Below are positions 61,895 to 64,000 of a stretch of 64,000 nt of DNA, piece by piece. Each line of letters starts with the position of its first letter. Within the stretch, counting starts at the first letter, position 1. Under the pieces are notes generated by a model. That model did no database searches. It was not told the DNA's origin and saw only the letters and a list, made by a program, of their open reading frames with translations. Source of the stretch: Protula sp. h YS-2021 (lineage: Eukaryota > Annelida > Polychaeta > Sabellida > Serpulidae); the NCBI GenBank assembly GCA_949752745.1, contig OX457027.1, positions 64,466,707 to 64,530,706 of the forward strand. Direction: 5' to 3'. The translations under genes and the position numbers were made by a program.

Positions 61895-62206
61895 TTAAGT
61901 TCCCTCAGAGAATACCCAAACACGCACATAACCTTTCCAATTTCTTTTCTGTACTTTCATGGAGCATTGAGCAAACTTCGCCAAATCCGTGTGGAATCTT
62001 CGGGTTGCTGTAATTAGTAAGATGAGAATTGTGGATAGAAACCTCTTTCGATCAATCGTCACGCAAAATGTTCTTATTCCTTTTTCTCCCTGGCATCCCA
62101 ACAGACCTTGTGTTTCACATCTAAAAGCGCAACTCTCTTTTGTTGATCTTTCGTCTAAACAAAGGCCAGCCAATGATAGTATCCATCTGCATATTGCTTC
62201 CGCCAT
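61895..62206 (-). other. Unrecognised 103-codon open frame starting MAEAICRW
   Basis: Within a longer open frame (to 62452) the ATG at 62206 is followed directly by GCG (ATGGCGG), a common animal start context. The product MAEAICRWILSLAGLCLDER has a short hydrophobic patch, several Cys residues and a basic C-terminus (KVQKRNWKGY). The upstream part of the frame runs into a MITE, so only the 103-codon part could be real. The plus strand is also open here. No family is recognised. Confidence 0.2.
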
Positions 62207-62344
62207 TGTTGTTAGATTAAGGTCAGTCCGTGTGGTGCGTCTGGGGACGATGACCGTGCTGACTTTAACACGAATTGCATTACGCTCGCCGCTTGCTTTA
62301 TAGATGCAGAGCCACAGAACTGCATGGGACACACGCCCTTGAAA

Positions 62345-62735
62345 TCGGCGGTAGTCCAAGATATCCAGGGCCCCGACCAAAATATCTTTGGATATCTTGG
62401 CTCCCGTGGGCCAAAACAGCCTATATCTTGCTAACCCCACCCCCACCCCCACTTATAACTGACTACCTACAAAGCTCAGGGATCTACCATAAAACCCTTG
62501 ACATAAATTGGGAATGCAATGCATAGGATGTGTAAATTTCAAATACAAACGGACATAGAACTGTTATCTGAAGTGTTATGGTGCTGGGATTTTATTTATT
62601 CTTTTTTATGCGATGCTATTTCTCTGTAGTTTTGTATCAGGAGAGGTCCAAGATATCTCAGGAAAACCTGGCTTCCATAGGGGGCCAACTTATCCTAGGA
62701 TATCTCGTCCTGGGGGAGGGGAGGGGTGGAAGGCA
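62345..62735 (+). mobile_element. Family A MITE, copy 2
   Basis: The left end GTCCAAGATATCCAGGGCCCC has its inverse, TATCCTAGGATATCTCGTCC, on the right. Interior blocks (ACTTATAA, ACCTACAAAGCTCAGGGATC, TTTTATTTATTCTTTTTTAT, GGCTTCCATAGGGGGCCAAC) align by eye with the reverse complement of 4840-5282. Here the long C run is reduced to ACCCCACCCCCACCCCC. Confidence 0.7.
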
Positions 62736-63032
62736 ATTAAGAGATCCAAAGGCCAAAAACCTGTTACACCCGGCTTGGTGGGGGGATAAAAGAGAGCTGG
62801 ATAAGGTGTAGACTATTATCATGGATATTTTTTCAGAGAATTTTACTATAAATTTGATTCCTGGACTATTTCTAGAACTCTTGGATATTACAAGGCTAAG
62901 ACTTCCTGAAAACCAAACAGAATTCTTGTTTCTTCACTTCCCAAAACAGCATTAAGAGGAATTTCTGAGCAAAAAAAAAACTGATTCTTTGGCCATCAAG
63001 CAGTTCAAGCGAAAGCTGACATTTTATTTCTT

Positions 63033-63275
63033 CTATTTTATTTTATATTTACTACAGCTTATTTGCTCAAAATGATAACCAACAGCTTTCTTGTCCACGC
63101 AGGCCCAACTTATGCCATACAACCAAATGGTTTTCTGTAACCTATGTACAGCATAAGAGAAACCCTTTCCGTCTCCAAGTGCCGCAGCACACCATTTTGA
63201 ATGACACTCACATTTCCGTCTATTTGTGACAACAGTATGTCCAAATAAAATCCTGTCTATCTGCCCCGCCACCAA
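63033..63275 (-). other. Unrecognised 80-codon open frame
   Basis: The product has KCECHSKWCAAALGDGKGFS and LYGISWACVDKKAVGYHFEQ, a mixed and Cys-rich composition. No family is recognised, no splice partner was found, and it may be chance. Confidence 0.18.
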
Positions 63276-63529
63276 CTCCCTTCCAGCATTCGATGTTTTT
63301 TTTTTTTTAGGCTGACCAGTGACTTTTCGAAAATTGAAGCTAACAAGTCCACAACCATTTCATTTCTCTCACGTAAAAAAAGTTGTTGATTTTGATTTCT
63401 TTGTGGCTAGGTGTCGCTATCATCCATACTTCTTGTTCATGAAAATGTCATTTTGTTTTGTTTTCTGCAAGACGAATTCTACAAAAATGCTTTAGTGAGT
63501 TCATAATGCTGAGAATGAGACAAGCACAG

Positions 63530-63660
63530 CGACTCACCAGCCGAAACGTCAATCACAATGAGTTTCCCGCCTCAAACATTTGTGCTCCGCCCACCTATTT
63601 ATTATGCAAAGCAAGGCTGTGATTGGACATAAATACAACCTGTGTGCTAACTCCGCGAGA
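63530..63660. promoter_or_regulatory. Promoter-like cluster: E2F site, GC box, TATA-like boxes, CCAAT
   Basis: Within about 100 bases are TTTCCCGC (E2F-like, 63563-63570), CCGCCC (63587-63592), TATTTATTATGC (63596-63607), ATTGG (inverted CCAAT, 63622-63626) and ATAAATA (63629-63635). Read on the minus strand, CCAAT, a TATA-like box, GC box and E2F site precede a good donor CTG|GTGAGT (63537-63532), which would make a short non-coding first exon. Read on the plus strand, CCAAT and ATAAATA precede no obvious gene. Direction is undecided. Confidence 0.35.
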
Positions 63661-63664
63661 CAAA

Positions 63665-64000
63665 ATAGTTCCACGTTTTTTTTTTCTCTTTATGTTTGCC
63701 TGCAAACTGTGCCCCTGTAAAATAAAGACTATTTTCTACAGTTTCTTCTTTAACTTCTAGGGAAATGCTAGATTACGGTCCAGTCTCAACAGATTGATGA
63801 ATTAATAAAGATCACCGAAAAATACTGCTTAACATCTCAAAACTTTGATAAAGTGATAATAATGATGTATTCAAAAGATAGAAACACATGTCAAATTCTA
63901 TGATCTATGTTGAACGAGTAACTTAATTTATTCCAATACAATCAATTAATCATAACATGAGAACTGCAAAAATTCCTGCCTAGACTTAATTTTATATATA
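63665..64000. other. No feature recognised at the right edge
   Basis: AT-rich sequence without coding or repeat signal. Confidence 0.6.

Overview
The window looks like nuclear DNA of an animal, most likely a marine invertebrate. It is AT-rich, with long introns bounded by canonical GT-AG splice sites, long dinucleotide microsatellites, tRNA-derived repeats and decayed pogo/Tigger, MULE and LINE elements. The single confidently recognised host gene is an Iroquois (Irx) TALE-homeobox gene. The species cannot be fixed from the sequence; the Irx N-terminus resembles deuterostome invertebrate Irx proteins, but this is inference.

Region 1 (1-11170): the 5' half of the Irx gene, on the minus strand. 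Four coding exons can be joined in frame: 11118-11050 (start codon), 7459-7199, 5530-5436 and 1440-1102 (homeodomain). The rest of the gene lies off the left edge. The homeodomain exon lacks one base in its RRK codon and probably a second in the acidic region. Both could be assembly errors or real lesions. Just upstream of the start are a perfect CRE palindrome and a CCAAT box.

Region 2 (11171-64000): about 53 kb upstream of the Irx start with no convincing host protein-coding gene. It is filled with transposon debris and repeats: a MULE-like element with C-rich inverted repeats (about 15.0-15.8 kb); a retroelement C-terminus (16.4-17.0 kb); a LINE remnant (20.8-21.8 kb); a C/G-hairpin MITE (25.3-26.3 kb, sister copy in Irx intron 1); a second MITE (33.7-34.7 kb); a 138-bp tandem array rich in TGACCTTGA/TCAAGGTCA motifs (45.1-46.3 kb, related array at 48.9-49.3 kb); a complete-ended but decayed Tigger (47.0-48.7 kb); a diverged duplication with 28-bp repeats (50-52 kb); a tRNA-like SINE head followed by a roughly 44-bp minisatellite (56.3-57.8 kb); and GA, AT and AC microsatellites. 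A promoter-like cluster sits near 63.55 kb.

The layout, one developmental regulator beside a long gene-free flank, fits the known habit of Irx genes to lie in large regulatory deserts. No new multi-gene system is visible. The most unusual signals are the non-random placement of long C/G homopolymers at transposon ends and the nuclear-receptor-like motif array.
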